Shown here in pieces: positions 49,143-59,246 of a stretch of 64,000 nucleotides of DNA (its first letter is position 1; each line of letters starts with the position of its first letter). The notes under the pieces were generated by a model. The model had not been told where the DNA came from. It was given only the letters and a program-made list of their open reading frames with translations, and did no database searches. Source of the stretch: SCTM01 sp965279655 (GTDB lineage: Bacteria; Pseudomonadota; Alphaproteobacteria; Rhodospirillales; Rhodospirillaceae); assembly GCA_965279655.1 (NCBI GenBank), contig OZ257255.1, positions 992,001 to 1,056,000 of the forward strand, in the 5' to 3' direction. The position numbers and the translations under genes are program-made.

Positions 49143-51227
49143 TTGAAGGAAATAGAATTTCAGATTTCCAACCAAGTGCGCCGTGAGGTCGCGGATTCCG
49201 TTGGGCGTTGGTTTCTCTCACTCTCGTTGCCCGCCGTAGCCATTAGCCTCGCACGGTTTTTCGAGATCGGCTGGCTACCGCCGATGGGAGTGCATGTTGC
49301 TCTTCTCGCGGTTCTTGCCGCGATAGTTGGTCTTGGCGACCGGCTTTCGTATCAGATTAAGGCTTCCGCGCTTGTGCTCCTCATGTTCCTGGTGGGGGTG
49401 GCCGGCCACGTATCGCTTGGTTCGCCCTTCGGCATCAGCTTCTTCGTTGCGGCCGCTATTATGGCCGGCGTCTTCTTTGGTGAGCGGGCCGGTCTCATCT
49501 GCATCGGTGTCGGCTGCATCGCAATCGCGGCAATTTACGTCCTGTTCGCATTCGGCGGCCTGCCCCGCATAAGCCTGGACGAGTACGCCCGAACCCCGAC
49601 GGCTTGGGCGACAAACACAGCCGCGGCCGTCGTGTCCGCGGTGGGGCCGCTCATTGCTTTCTCCCGGTATCGGAGGGCCTTGGCAAGGCAGGCGCAAGCG
49701 GCCGAAGCCGGGAGCGCGGCCAAGTCTCGCTTTCTCGCGATCATGAGCCACGAACTGCGGACGCCGCTCGCAGGAATGATCGGGATGGCGGATATCCTTC
49801 TTGAGGATGTCTTTGCGTCCGAACAGCGGAAAGTTCTGGTACGCCTGAGGAAGAACGGGAACTTGTTGCTGGAACTGCTGAACGGAGTCCTTGATTTCTC
49901 GAAGATCGAGGCGGGGAAACTCCAGCTTGAGAAAGTGCCATTTCGCGTTTCGGATATCCTAGGCGACTTGCAGGAACTCTACCTTCCGCTCGCACTTGAA
50001 AAGGGGTTGGCATTCGCGGTTTCTGGCGAACACCTCGATGCCCCGGTTCTCGGCGACCCCAAGCATCTACGGCAGGTTTTGGGAAATCTCACAAGCAACG
50101 CGATCAAGTTCACGGAGAAGGGGGGTGTTCGCATCAACGCACGGCAAGTGCCCGCGGCATCAAGTTCAACCGCCTTGTTCGAGTTCGTGATCGAAGATAC
50201 CGGGATCGGCATTTCAGCAGAGCAACAGGCATTGTTGTTCCAGCCGTTTGTGCAGGCGGATGCTTCCACGGCGCGCAAGTTTGGTGGAACCGGTCTCGGG
50301 CTCGCGATTGCGCAAAGCATCATTCGCGCGATGGGCGGTAATATTTCCCTGCAATCCGAACTTGGAAAAGGCTCGACGTTCACGGTTGGGATCAATCTTG
50401 AACGAAGTGGCGTCGCGCTGGATCAGGAAGATCCCAGCGAACAGCAATCCGAAACCACATTGTCTGACGGTCCCTACGACCTATTGCTTGCGGAAGATGT
50501 GGACGCCCTACGCCTTACCATATCGACCATGTTGATCCGGCGCGGTCACCGCGTAACATCGGTCAGCAACGGTTGGGAGGCCGTAAACGCCGCGCGGGCG
50601 CGCGCGTTCGACATTATTCTGATGGACGTACATATGCCCGTGATGGACGGGATGAAGGCCATTGAACACATTCGCGCGGATCAACGCGGCGGCCTTCGGA
50701 CCCCGATCATCGTCCTCACCGCCGATATTTTGAGTGAAAGTATCGCGCAATATCTAGCGGGCGGCGCAGACGCGGTCGTCTCGAAGCCAGTCAACTGGGC
50801 CCTGCTCGGAAAGGAAATGAGTCGCCTGGTCGATGGCCGTCCGGCTGCCGCACCGGATAGCCAAGGGCCCCCCTCACATCTTGCCGACGATCTGCTCGAC
50901 TATAAACTTCTTGCAGAACTTGAGGAGGATTTGGGCAAGGACTACTTTGCGAGAATGCTTCCGGACTTCGCCGCATCAACGTCGACCTTCGTCGACGGGA
51001 TAAGCGCATCGCATGCGCAGACGAACAAGGAAGGCGTGCGCAAAGCGGCTCACGCCTTGAAAGGGCTGTCGCTGCAATTCGGCGCGGCCCGCCTGGCACG
51101 GGAGGCCTCCAATATTGAAGCGCATCCGGATTCACTGACAACAAGTATGTTGCAAGAGATCCATACGGTACGCCTGCAGACATTAAGAGAAATGGCCACG
51201 CGATATTCGGTGACGCTCGAACTATAG
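49143..51227 (+). CDS. Hybrid histidine kinase with receiver and Hpt domains
   Basis: 694 residues from a TTG at 49143. Six or so short membrane helices (about 20-180, for example LPAVAISLARFFEIGWLPPMGVHVALLAVLAAIVGLG) form a compact sensor of unknown ligand. HisKA has H203 (MSHELRTPLAGMIGMADILL). The HATPase includes NLTSNAIKFTEKGGV and FGGTGLGLAI. A receiver with D495 (MDVHMPVMDGMK) and an Hpt with H637 (AAHALKGLSLQFG) complete the phosphorelay. The core is clearly paralogous to the kinase at 59551, down to QPFVQADASTARKFGGTG. No dedicated partner gene follows. Confidence 0.92.
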   Translation: MKEIEFQISNQVRREVADSVGRWFLSLSLPAVAISLARFFEIGWLPPMGVHVALLAVLAAIVGLGDRLSYQIKASALVLLMFLVGVAGHVSLGSPFGISFFVAAAIMAGVFFGERAGLICIGVGCIAIAAIYVLFAFGGLPRISLDEYARTPTAWATNTAAAVVSAVGPLIAFSRYRRALARQAQAAEAGSAAKSRFLAIMSHELRTPLAGMIGMADILLEDVFASEQRKVLVRLRKNGNLLLELLNGVLDFSKIEAGKLQLEKVPFRVSDILGDLQELYLPLALEKGLAFAVSGEHLDAPVLGDPKHLRQVLGNLTSNAIKFTEKGGVRINARQVPAASSSTALFEFVIEDTGIGISAEQQALLFQPFVQADASTARKFGGTGLGLAIAQSIIRAMGGNISLQSELGKGSTFTVGINLERSGVALDQEDPSEQQSETTLSDGPYDLLLAEDVDALRLTISTMLIRRGHRVTSVSNGWEAVNAARARAFDIILMDVHMPVMDGMKAIEHIRADQRGGLRTPIIVLTADILSESIAQYLAGGADAVVSKPVNWALLGKEMSRLVDGRPAAAPDSQGPPSHLADDLLDYKLLAELEEDLGKDYFARMLPDFAASTSTFVDGISASHAQTNKEGVRKAAHALKGLSLQFGAARLAREASNIEAHPDSLTTSMLQEIHTVRLQTLREMATRYSVTLEL

Positions 51228-51265
51228 CGTGGCGTGCCGTAGGTGATGAAGATGGGCACTGCTGG
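51226..51265. repeat. Dispersed intergenic repeat, copy 2 (short form)
   Basis: The core GGCGTGCCGTAGGTGATGAA followed by GGGCAC and GCTGG overlaps the last bases of the hybrid kinase gene and continues past it. GTGCC and GGCAC can pair. The first 16 bases (AGCGTGGCGTGCCGTA) also occur at about 38956-38971. Confidence 0.65.
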
Positions 51266-51373
51266 TACGTCAGTGCGCTAATTCACCAGGGACGGGGCGA
51301 CAATCCCCCTCATGTATCCGTAACCCCCCGTGTTACTACGACGGGGTATAGTGTTATCCACCGAAAAACAGAC

Positions 51374-51397
51374 GGCCCCCTCCTCTCGGAGGGGGCC
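51374..51397 (-). terminator. Intrinsic terminator of the PEP-CTERM gene
   Basis: GGCCCCCTCC and GGAGGGGGCC form a 10-bp stem with a TCTC loop. On the minus strand it is followed by GTCTGTTTTT. It lies 23 bases after the stop of the gene at 51420. Confidence 0.85.
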
Positions 51398-51419
51398 TCT
51401 TGCTTCGCCTGCGACTATC

Positions 51420-52034
51420 TTAGTTTTGTGCGCGAAGACGACGACGCGTCACGGCAGCCCCGAGTATACCTAAGCCAAGCAGCCCAAGCATGCCGGGCTC
51501 AGGCACGCCGGTCGTGCCGCCCGGTCCCGTGCCGGGGTCTACGCTGCCGATACCGGTGAGTTGCACGAGAACTGGATGCACCATTGTGTCGATGCAGCAA
51601 TTCGTGCCCGTGAAGAACCACCAGTAACCGTCCCCGAGCACCAGCGGCAAGGTGAAGAGCCAGTCATCGTAGGTACCGCCGCCAGCCTCTGTTCCGTCGC
51701 CCGTATATCCCGTCAGCGTTCCCGCGGTGATCATGTCGTCGCGGTCGGTATTATTCAGTGTGCCGCCCCACTGGACCGTATAGGCGTTCACGCCGTAACT
51801 CGCCGGAGCATTCGTTCCATCTCCGGAAATCGTCAACCCGCCGTTTGCCGAACACAGAGTGCCCTCAAGACACGGATACGGTTGATCCCCGTGCCAATGT
51901 TCATTCCAGAGGGTCACGGTACCGTTGCCGTTATCCGTCCAGCCGAAGGTGACCGTATGTGCATTCGCCACCGCGCTCGTGAGTGAGATGCCCCCCACCA
52001 CCGCGATCATGCTTAGTAGCTTCGCAATTTTCAT
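51420..52034 (-). CDS. PEP-CTERM sorting-domain protein, secreted
   Basis: 204 residues. A Sec signal (LLSMIAVVGGISLTSAVANAHT) precedes a beta-rich, Gly/Thr/Asn-rich mature region. It is followed by the C-terminal sorting signal: GVPEPGMLGLLGLGILGAAVTRRRLRAQN, a VPEP motif, a membrane helix and a basic tail. The mature part has two cysteine pairs (CLEGTLC and TNCC). Such proteins are processed by exosortase and end up on the surface or in the matrix. The exosortase gene is not here. Codon and base use look less GC-rich than the neighbouring metabolic genes. Confidence 0.9.
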   Translation of the reverse strand: MKIAKLLSMIAVVGGISLTSAVANAHTVTFGWTDNGNGTVTLWNEHWHGDQPYPCLEGTLCSANGGLTISGDGTNAPASYGVNAYTVQWGGTLNNTDRDDMITAGTLTGYTGDGTEAGGGTYDDWLFTLPLVLGDGYWWFFTGTNCCIDTMVHPVLVQLTGIGSVDPGTGPGGTTGVPEPGMLGLLGLGILGAAVTRRRLRAQN

Positions 52035-52080
52035 AGCCCTAGCTCCTCCATCTGAACCCTCCCCGCGGCAGCCGCGGTTC

Positions 52081-52096
52081 GAACACGAATGTGTTC
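52081..52096. promoter_or_regulatory. Inverted repeat upstream of the PEP-CTERM gene
   Basis: GAACAC-GAAT-GTGTTC is a perfect 6-bp inverted repeat with a 4-base spacer. It lies 47-62 bases before the PEP-CTERM start on the minus strand, a suitable place for an operator. Confidence 0.4.
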
Positions 52097-52643
52097 AGTC
52101 AAATAAGGAGCAAGAAGCGGGCCATTGCCGAAATCTCAAGCCCTGCAGTGGATTTCTGAAAATCTGCCGCGGGAAAATGTAAAGAATTTCCCGACTTCTA
52201 CTGCAATCGGCGCGAGCAGAGTGCCGAGAAGCGCTGCGGCACAATGACAAGTGTGCGTGCCGACATTAGTAATATTCCGATTGCGATGCCATCGAGTGCT
52301 GATTGCTTCGACGACCGTACAAATACGTACAGAAGGCCTGGGACCAGGAGGAAAAGAACCAGAGCGTCTATGGCGAGAAGCTTAGCATGCAGCGTGTAAG
52401 GGGCGATCTAGGATGGCAGCTCCCCAATCCACCGATCGTCCGTCGCCATGTGAGCGCCATCGCGGATCACTTTTTCAGTGTGTGAGGAACTCCAGTCCTT
52501 CATCGGCGGGGGCGGGAGTTTGATTGCTTCGCGTGCTGAACTGGCATTGCCATGCAATGAGCGTGCGCACTTTGTTCAATCCTCAGCCGCCAAATCGTCT
52601 CCGGCATCGCTTCCGCCCGCTAGCGTCGCCAAAGGCTAGAGTC

Positions 52644-52712
52644 TGATGACCCGAATCCAGGTGTTCAGAGATTCATCAAAGTTGGCGTGCCGTAGGTGAC
52701 GAAACTGGGCAC
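52644..52712. repeat. Dispersed intergenic repeat, copy 3 (long form)
   Basis: About 69 bases, near-identical partner of 47298-47365. Includes GAATCCAGGTGTTCAGAG, ATTCATCAAA and the core GGCGTGCCGTAGGTGACGAA, ending GGGCAC. GTGCC and GGCAC can form a short stem. Confidence 0.75.
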
Positions 52713-52734
52713 CGCTGGGACCTGTTGATTAAGC

Positions 52735-52950
52735 TCACTCCGATACTGCGGCGGGCGGAAATTCAAGTTTCACCGCGTGCGTTTCGATGGGGATATAGCT
52801 TGCGATGACTAACAGAGCGCATAGCGCACCCGCGACGCTCCAACCGTACCTCTTAGCCTTGTAATCGCGCAGTGCTTGAGCAGCGCAGTAGATGCCGATA
52901 ACGGCCGGTAACAGCATCAACACCGGATATATGCCTTCTAGCCAATCCAT
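52735..52950 (-). CDS. Small membrane protein of unknown function
   Basis: 71 residues with two membrane helices (GIYPVLMLLPAVIGIYCAAQAL and WSVAGALCALLVIASYIPI) joined by a basic loop (DYKAKRYG). No family is recognised. It lies between two copies of the dispersed repeat. The ATG at 52950 has GGAGG upstream, which supports translation. Confidence 0.6.
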   Translation of the reverse strand: MDWLEGIYPVLMLLPAVIGIYCAAQALRDYKAKRYGWSVAGALCALLVIASYIPIETHAVKLEFPPAAVSE

Positions 52951-52963
52951 GGCTTGCCTCCTG

Positions 52964-52985
52964 TGCCGTGCCGTAGGTGACGAAA
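52964..52985. repeat. Dispersed intergenic repeat, copy 4 (core only)
   Basis: TGCCGTGCCGTAGGTGACGA with AA matches the core of the copies at 51226 and 52644; the flanks differ. Confidence 0.6.
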
Positions 52986-53023
52986 CATGAAGATGCGAAC
53001 TGGTGGATACTACTCATTTGAGA

Positions 53024-53623
53024 TCAGTCTCTACGAGACTGCTCGCCCTCGTATAGCCATTTGCGAATTGCCTGAACGGACGCTCCTAAGACTATGGATG
53101 CAGCGAATGCTAGCCAAAGAACGCCCCAGCCATGCAGAACGTCGAATTTCGCTGAGGCCATCCACACGAGCAACGGAGCACATAGGGCAGCAAGGCCAAG
53201 TTGGCGGTATTGCATCTGGGAGAACATAAGGGCGCGGACTTCATCCGGCGTTCGAGCCGCTGCTGCAATTGGTCGCCTCTCAAGCTCTCGCGCTGGTTCA
53301 TTTTGGGCCCAGAATAGGCCCGTCAGAAAAGCCGTCACCATGACGCCGAGGCCAGCCCAAATCCCGACATCGGCCTCGATACTATGAACGTCGGGGACGA
53401 GGACAACTAACAGACCAATCAGCACCAACGTGGCTGGCAAAATGGCCCAGGTCATGTAGCGGAGGCGTCGATTGAAAGTGGTTATGAACCTATCGCGCTC
53501 AGCCGCTGTAACTCGTATCGGTGCGGATTTTGGGCTTTTTCGATAGAGAAGGCCCAGGTCATCTGCCTCGAATTTGTCTGCGAAAAGTTGGCGGAGGCGC
53601 TCAAAGTGGACATTGTCGAACAT
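53024..53623 (-). CDS. Membrane protein of unknown function
   Basis: 199 residues from ATG 53623; in-frame starts at 53662 and 53671 would add up to 16 residues. A soluble N-terminal part (FDNVHFERLRQLFADKFEADDLGLLYRKSPKSAPIRVTAAER) precedes four membrane helices in two pairs (WAILPATLVLIGLLVVLVP, IWAGLGVMVTAFLTGLFWA, LAALCAPLLVWMAS, VLWLAFAASIVLGASV). I do not recognise the family. It stands alone among repeats and small unknown genes. Confidence 0.6.
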   Translation of the reverse strand: MFDNVHFERLRQLFADKFEADDLGLLYRKSPKSAPIRVTAAERDRFITTFNRRLRYMTWAILPATLVLIGLLVVLVPDVHSIEADVGIWAGLGVMVTAFLTGLFWAQNEPARELERRPIAAAARTPDEVRALMFSQMQYRQLGLAALCAPLLVWMASAKFDVLHGWGVLWLAFAASIVLGASVQAIRKWLYEGEQSRRD

Positions 53624-53740
53624 GATGCGGATTAAAGTCCTTACGACTTCAGACTGAATCATCAACGCCAAGTCTCAGTATCGGTTCGCGTCCCCACGGG
53701 GATTCGAACTGGTCGCTAAACTACCCTGCCAGCCACCTCT

Positions 53741-54205
53741 TCAGTTCACAACCGGCCGGTTCAACTCCGTGCGCCAAGTCGCGGAATCCGGGCTCGATTG
53801 CGGGCCCACTGAATACACCTCCCAAAGACTCCCACCCGGCGTATGGCCGTTCGACTTCATCCACGTGTTGAATTCGTCCCACGCGCCATAGAGGCCTTCG
53901 TATGGTCCGCTGTACACCGTGCGCGCCGCCTTGGTCGCCGGAAGCTCGCCGGGCTTCACGCGTCCGGCAGCCGTCACCGGCGTCAGCACCTTCACGCCCA
54001 ATTCGAAATCGAACGTCTCCGAACTCATTTTGAGATGATGCGCGAACACCGCGCCGACGGGCTCGATACCTTGATCGGCGAGGGCCTTCATCAGTTCACC
54101 GACGGCGGGGCCGAACACCTTCATCATCTCGCTGCGCGGAACGGTGAGGTGGATGACCGCGGCCTCTTGGCGCGTGGTCTGGACGATCTGCGGCGCGGAG
54201 ATCAT
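53741..54205 (-). CDS. GyrI-like small-molecule-binding domain protein
   Basis: 154 residues with the GyrI/effector-binding (BmrR C-terminal) fold: QEAAVIHLTVPRSEMMKVFGPAVGELMKALADQGI, then PVGAVFAHHL, FDFELGVKV, ARTVYSGPYEGLYGAWDEFNTWMKSNG and WEVYSVGP. It lacks a DNA-binding domain, so it is probably a stand-alone ligand binder or hydrolase-like protein. It lies 12 bases after the SRPBCC gene in the ArsR operon, a frequent association in bacteria. Confidence 0.85.
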   Translation of the reverse strand: MISAPQIVQTTRQEAAVIHLTVPRSEMMKVFGPAVGELMKALADQGIEPVGAVFAHHLKMSSETFDFELGVKVLTPVTAAGRVKPGELPATKAARTVYSGPYEGLYGAWDEFNTWMKSNGHTPGGSLWEVYSVGPQSSPDSATWRTELNRPVVN

Positions 54206-54217
54206 GACGCTGTTTCC

Positions 54218-54682
54218 CTAGATGATGGTTTCAAGGCGGACGTAACTCGCTTCCATGCCGTGCTCCATGCCCGTGCCGAGCATGGCGGTCCGCGTCGCCG
54301 CGTCGGGCAATGTCATGCGCATGGTCATCAGCGTGCCGGCGCCGTCCGCGACGAAGGTCGTTTCAACGTGGTTGTCCGGCGTGGGGTCCGGCAGGTGCAT
54401 GCGTTCCACATGGACGATCCGGCTGAAGGGCACGAGTTCCACGAACTCTCCGGTCAGGTAAAACCCGCCGCCCTTGCCGTCGGCCCATTCGTAGCGGAGC
54501 TTTCCGCCCGGCCGCGTCTCGTTGATGCACACCGGCATGGTCCAGCCCGGCGGGCCGAGCATCCATTTCTGGATAAGGGCGGGTTCGATGTGCGCGCGGT
54601 AGACCGCTTCGGGCGGTGCGGCGAAGTGCCGCGTCACGACGACGTATCTGTCGCCTTCGGTCTTCAAACTGAGTTTGCTCAT
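54218..54682 (-). CDS. SRPBCC/AHSA1-like protein
   Basis: 154 residues from ATG 54682. It opens with YVVVTRHFAAPPEAVYRAHIEPALIQKWMLGPPGWTMP, the start of the AHSA1-type START-like fold. GGKLRYEWADG, ELVPFSRIVHVERM and a C-terminal helix containing GMEHGMEASYVRLETI follow. These domains bind hydrophobic ligands. Its start overlaps the ArsR gene stop by 4 bases, so it is translationally coupled to its regulator. Confidence 0.9.
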   Translation of the reverse strand: MSKLSLKTEGDRYVVVTRHFAAPPEAVYRAHIEPALIQKWMLGPPGWTMPVCINETRPGGKLRYEWADGKGGGFYLTGEFVELVPFSRIVHVERMHLPDPTPDNHVETTFVADGAGTLMTMRMTLPDAATRTAMLGTGMEHGMEASYVRLETII

Positions 54683-55017
54683 GGCTTGGGCTTTCCTTCC
54701 GCGTGGGTCATGGCGGCCAGAACCTCGTCGAGCCGGTCGTAGTTTTTCGCCAGCGCCGCGCGCAGCATCCCGAGCCACTGATCGATGGCGTCGATCCCGG
54801 CGGGCGCCAGCCGGCAGGGGCGCTTCGTGCCCTCGGTACGGCGGATGATCAGCCCGGCGCCTTCCAGCACCTTCAGATGGCGGGAGATGGCCGGCTGGCT
54901 CATCGCGAAGGGCTGGGCCAGTTCCATGACGGTGACCTCGCCGGTGGCAAGGCGCGCCAGGATCGCCCGGCGTGTCGGGTCGGCCAGGGCGGAGAACGTG
55001 GCATCGAGACGGGGCAT
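54679..55017 (-). CDS. ArsR-family transcriptional repressor
   Basis: 112 residues with a winged helix: FSALADPTRRAILARLATGEVTVMELAQPFAMSQPAISRHLKVLEGAGLIIRRTEGTKRPCRL. No metal-binding cysteine pair (ELCVCDL type) is present in helix alpha-3, so it belongs to the group linked to SRPBCC proteins rather than to metal sensors. It heads the three-gene operon and probably represses it through the palindrome at 55056. Confidence 0.92.
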   Translation of the reverse strand: MPRLDATFSALADPTRRAILARLATGEVTVMELAQPFAMSQPAISRHLKVLEGAGLIIRRTEGTKRPCRLAPAGIDAIDQWLGMLRAALAKNYDRLDEVLAAMTHAEGKPKP

Positions 55018-55346
55018 GGCGGGCTCGGGCGTGAATGGTAATAACGAAAGAGTTATATAACTAATTAGTTATAGTCAATCGGAAACCCAGCACGCACCGT
55101 GAGTGGCGACGAACCGCCCCCATTCGCGCTAAGTTCCTTTTTTGTTCTTTTGCGTGGAGGTCAGGGGGGGATCGGCCCGGAATTTTCACCGCCTATTCAC
55201 CGCCTAAATACGCGGTGAGCCGGAGCGGATTTCCCCGCGCGTATTTGGCGCGTAGCTGTGCGCGGGGCCGCGCGTATTCGTGTGGGATTTGACCCGCTCC
55301 GATAGCCCGCCTATACGACCTCGCCCCTCAAATCAGGACGTGTCCG
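55018..55346. other. 329-base divergent intergenic region
   Basis: The ArsR-side palindrome (55056-55073) lies here, and the ilvD leader. Between 55195 and 55280 there are overlapping GC-rich repeats of the type CGCGCGTATT and CCGCG; they can fold but no riboswitch or attenuator with a leader peptide was recognised. Confidence 0.4.
55056..55073. promoter_or_regulatory. 18-bp perfect palindrome, likely operator of the ArsR operon
   Basis: TATAACTAATTAGTTATA is perfectly self-complementary and stands out as AT-rich. It lies 39-56 bases upstream of the arsR-like start, overlapping where a promoter would be. ArsR repressors bind AT-rich imperfect palindromes of this sort and autoregulate. Confidence 0.7.
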
Positions 55347-57086
<1,740 letters not shown>

Positions 57087-57095
57087 GGCAAATAC

Positions 57096-57210
57096 CTGTC
57101 ATCCCGGACAAGCCACGCGAATGCGTGGCGCGATCCGGGATCCAGGGTCACGAACGCCGACGCGAGTTACCCTGGACCCCGGCTCTCGCTTCGCTCGGCC
57201 GGGGTGACAG
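57096..57210. repeat. Alphaproteobacteria-type palindromic intergenic repeat, copy 2
   Basis: Starts CTGTCATCCCGG and ends CCGGGGTGACAG, with inner arms GCGTGGCGCGATCCGGGATCC and CCGGCTCTCGCTTCGCTCGGCCGGGG. It shares ends and inner arms with the copy at 29801, in the opposite relative order. It separates convergent ilvD and xthA, where it may act as transcription end or a nuclease-resistant hairpin. Confidence 0.8.
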
Positions 57211-57216
57211 GAGTGG

Positions 57217-57999
57217 TTATATCTCCAGCGTGCACCACACGGGTGTGTGGTCGGAGGCTTTCTCCATGCCGCGCGGGCCCTTGTCGATGCCGCTGCCGGT
57301 GAGACGGTCGGCGGCCTGCGGACTGCAAAGGATGTGGTCGATCAGCAGGCCGTTGTCCTTCGGCCAGGCCCCGGCCTGGTAGTCCCAGTAGGAGTACAAG
57401 TGCGACTGGGTGTGAAACGCACGAAGCGCATCGGTCAGGCCGAGGTGCAGCATGGAGCGGAACCGGCTGCGGGTCTGCGGCTGGGTGAGGGCGTCGTTGG
57501 CGAAGGCTTGCGGACTGTAGACGTCGTCGTCCGTGGGGATGACGTTGTAGTCGCCGCCGAACAGGGTGATCTCTTCCGTGAGCAGGGCTTTCTCCATCTG
57601 CAGCTTCAGCCGGTCCATCCACGAGAGCTTGTAGGTGAACTTCGGCGTGTCGATGGGATTGCCGTTGGGCAGGTACAGGCTCACGACGCGGACTTTGCCG
57701 AACACCGTCGCCTCGATGTAGCGGGCGTGGTCGTCCTCGGCGGAGCCGGGCAGGCCGGAGATCACGTCTTCCAGCTGCGACTTCGACGCAATGGCGACCC
57801 CGTTGTAGGTCTTCTGTCCGTGAAGCGCCAAATTGTAGCCCAGGTCCTCGATCTCGAGGCGCGGGAAGGTGTCGTCGGTGCACTTGGTCTCCTGGAAGAG
57901 GACCACATCGGGGGCGAAGTCCTTCAGCCACGACAGCACGTTCGGCAGCCGAGCTTTGACGGAATTGACGTTCCAGGTGGCGATTTTGATGGTTGTCAT
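57217..57999 (-). CDS. xthA: Exodeoxyribonuclease III
   Basis: 260 residues from ATG 57999. The endonuclease/exonuclease/phosphatase fold has the expected motifs: IATWNVNSVKARLP (Asn), QETKCTD (Glu), YNGVAIASK, LYLPNG, FGGDYNVIP (Asp and Asn), LIDHILCSPQ and the C-terminal SDHTPVW (Asp-His). It cuts abasic sites and 3' blocked ends in base-excision repair. Length is normal. It is divergent from the methyltransferase at 58137. Confidence 0.95.
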   Translation of the reverse strand: MTTIKIATWNVNSVKARLPNVLSWLKDFAPDVVLFQETKCTDDTFPRLEIEDLGYNLALHGQKTYNGVAIASKSQLEDVISGLPGSAEDDHARYIEATVFGKVRVVSLYLPNGNPIDTPKFTYKLSWMDRLKLQMEKALLTEEITLFGGDYNVIPTDDDVYSPQAFANDALTQPQTRSRFRSMLHLGLTDALRAFHTQSHLYSYWDYQAGAWPKDNGLLIDHILCSPQAADRLTGSGIDKGPRGMEKASDHTPVWCTLEI

Positions 58000-58136
58000 G
58001 CTGGCCAAACCGTTTCGGATATCCCAAGTATATCAAGCGTCATGAGCAACCGGCAGTGGGCGCAGACAGTTGCTCATTTGCGCAAACGCCCGGTCCAGTG
58101 GTTCAATACGGCATCCGATTCCCACGAGGCACGACC

Positions 58137-59246
58137 ATGACCCCTTTCGCGAAGAACAAACCAGTGACCTTGGATCAACGCGGCCGTTCCGGCCTGGAGA
58201 TTCTCGGCTCGATGCAGAAGTTCACCTCTGCGTACGTCCGCGGCAAGGCGAAGTCCGAGTTCGAGGCGGACCCGGAAGGGGCGGCCATCGTGCGCGGCTG
58301 GAAAGACCGCCACAACGAGCCATGGTCTGAGCGCATCGCCAAGGCGCGCGACGTGGCCGAGCGGTCCGCGGCCTACGGGGCGGAGCGTCTGCTCCAGCGC
58401 TACGTCGCCGAGGAAGTTTACGTGCGCGGCATTCCCGCCACCGAGCGCCGCCGCAAGGAGGCGGAAGCCTTCATGCAGTCGCCGATCGAGAAGCCTGCGG
58501 GTGGCACCCTTGAACTCGATCCGAACGTGAAATATCCGGATTGGTATGAGGTCGAATGGCACCTGATGCCCGGCGGCTGGGACGGTTATGACCTCATCGG
58601 CGCCACCATGTCCTCGGGCATCGCGCCGATGGTGTTCCGCCACGGCGGGTATGCCGCTGTGGAATCCGGCGACGATATCCTCCAACAGCGCATCGACGTC
58701 GCGAAGCAGTTCCCGAAAAAGAGCTACGGCCGGATCTACGAACCCGGCTGCGGCGGCGTGGGCACGCTCATGGCCGTGAAGAAGGTGTTTCCGGAGTGCG
58801 AAGTGGTCGGTAGCGACCTTTCGACCCGACTGCTCAAGAACGCGCACGCTGCGGCGGAGCGCATGGGCTTCAAGATCACCCTCAAGCAACGCGACGCCCG
58901 CGACACCAAGGAGCCGGAAGCGTCCTTCGACGGCGTGATCATGTACGCCCTCCAGCACGAGATGCCGGTGGACGTGAACGTGGACGCCTTCAAGGAAGCG
59001 TTCCGCATCCTGAAGCCGGGCGGGGACATCGTCCTGTCCGATCCGCCGCCGTTCTCGGCGGTGCATCCGTTCCAGGCCGTCGTGCTGGATTGGGACACCG
59101 ACAATCGCGGCGAACCGTTCTTCAGCGAAATCCTCTCGCAGGATTGGCCTCAGACCCTGCGCGACATCGGCTTCGTGAACGTCGAGGCTTACACGGTTGG
59201 AAAACAGGGCTACCCCTGGGTCATCCGTGGATCGAAGCCACTCTAA
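58137..59246 (+). CDS. Class I SAM-dependent methyltransferase, second copy of the methyltransferase/small-protein module
   Basis: 369 residues from ATG 58137. The N-terminal 180 residues are helical and contain WHLMPGGWDGYD, matching a similar block in the copy at 15076. SAM motif I is IYEPGCGGVGTLMAV (200-214), then VVGSDLS, FDGVIMYALQHEMPVD and FRILKPGGDIVLSDPP. It ends FVNVEAYTVGKQGYPWVIRGSKPL, closely matching the other copy's GYPWITYGHKP. The substrate is unknown. The stop overlaps the small gene's ATG by one base (TAATG), so the pair is translationally coupled. Confidence 0.85.
   Translation: MTPFAKNKPVTLDQRGRSGLEILGSMQKFTSAYVRGKAKSEFEADPEGAAIVRGWKDRHNEPWSERIAKARDVAERSAAYGAERLLQRYVAEEVYVRGIPATERRRKEAEAFMQSPIEKPAGGTLELDPNVKYPDWYEVEWHLMPGGWDGYDLIGATMSSGIAPMVFRHGGYAAVESGDDILQQRIDVAKQFPKKSYGRIYEPGCGGVGTLMAVKKVFPECEVVGSDLSTRLLKNAHAAAERMGFKITLKQRDARDTKEPEASFDGVIMYALQHEMPVDVNVDAFKEAFRILKPGGDIVLSDPPPFSAVHPFQAVVLDWDTDNRGEPFFSEILSQDWPQTLRDIGFVNVEAYTVGKQGYPWVIRGSKPL

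Larger units (their letters stand above)
52035..52734. other. 700-base intergenic region, mostly featureless
   Basis: The gap holds the palindrome at 52081, a short GGGAAA/TTTCCC hairpin near 52170-52195, and one dispersed repeat (52644-52712). A possible 60-codon frame at 52303-52485 has no ribosome site, starts with TTG and has poor composition, so I do not call it a gene. Confidence 0.5.

Noticed and set aside
52035..52250. A sigma-54 promoter before the PEP-CTERM gene, as seen in some PEP-CTERM systems
   Set aside because: No TGGCAC-N5-TTGC-like match was found on the minus strand in this stretch.
52303..52485. A 60-codon frame in the 700-base gap
   Set aside because: TTG start, no ribosome site, odd composition, no fold; most likely chance.
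55195..55280. A possible riboswitch or attenuator before ilvD
   Set aside because: The GC-rich repeats can fold but there is no leader peptide with branched-chain codons, no T-run and no known riboswitch core.
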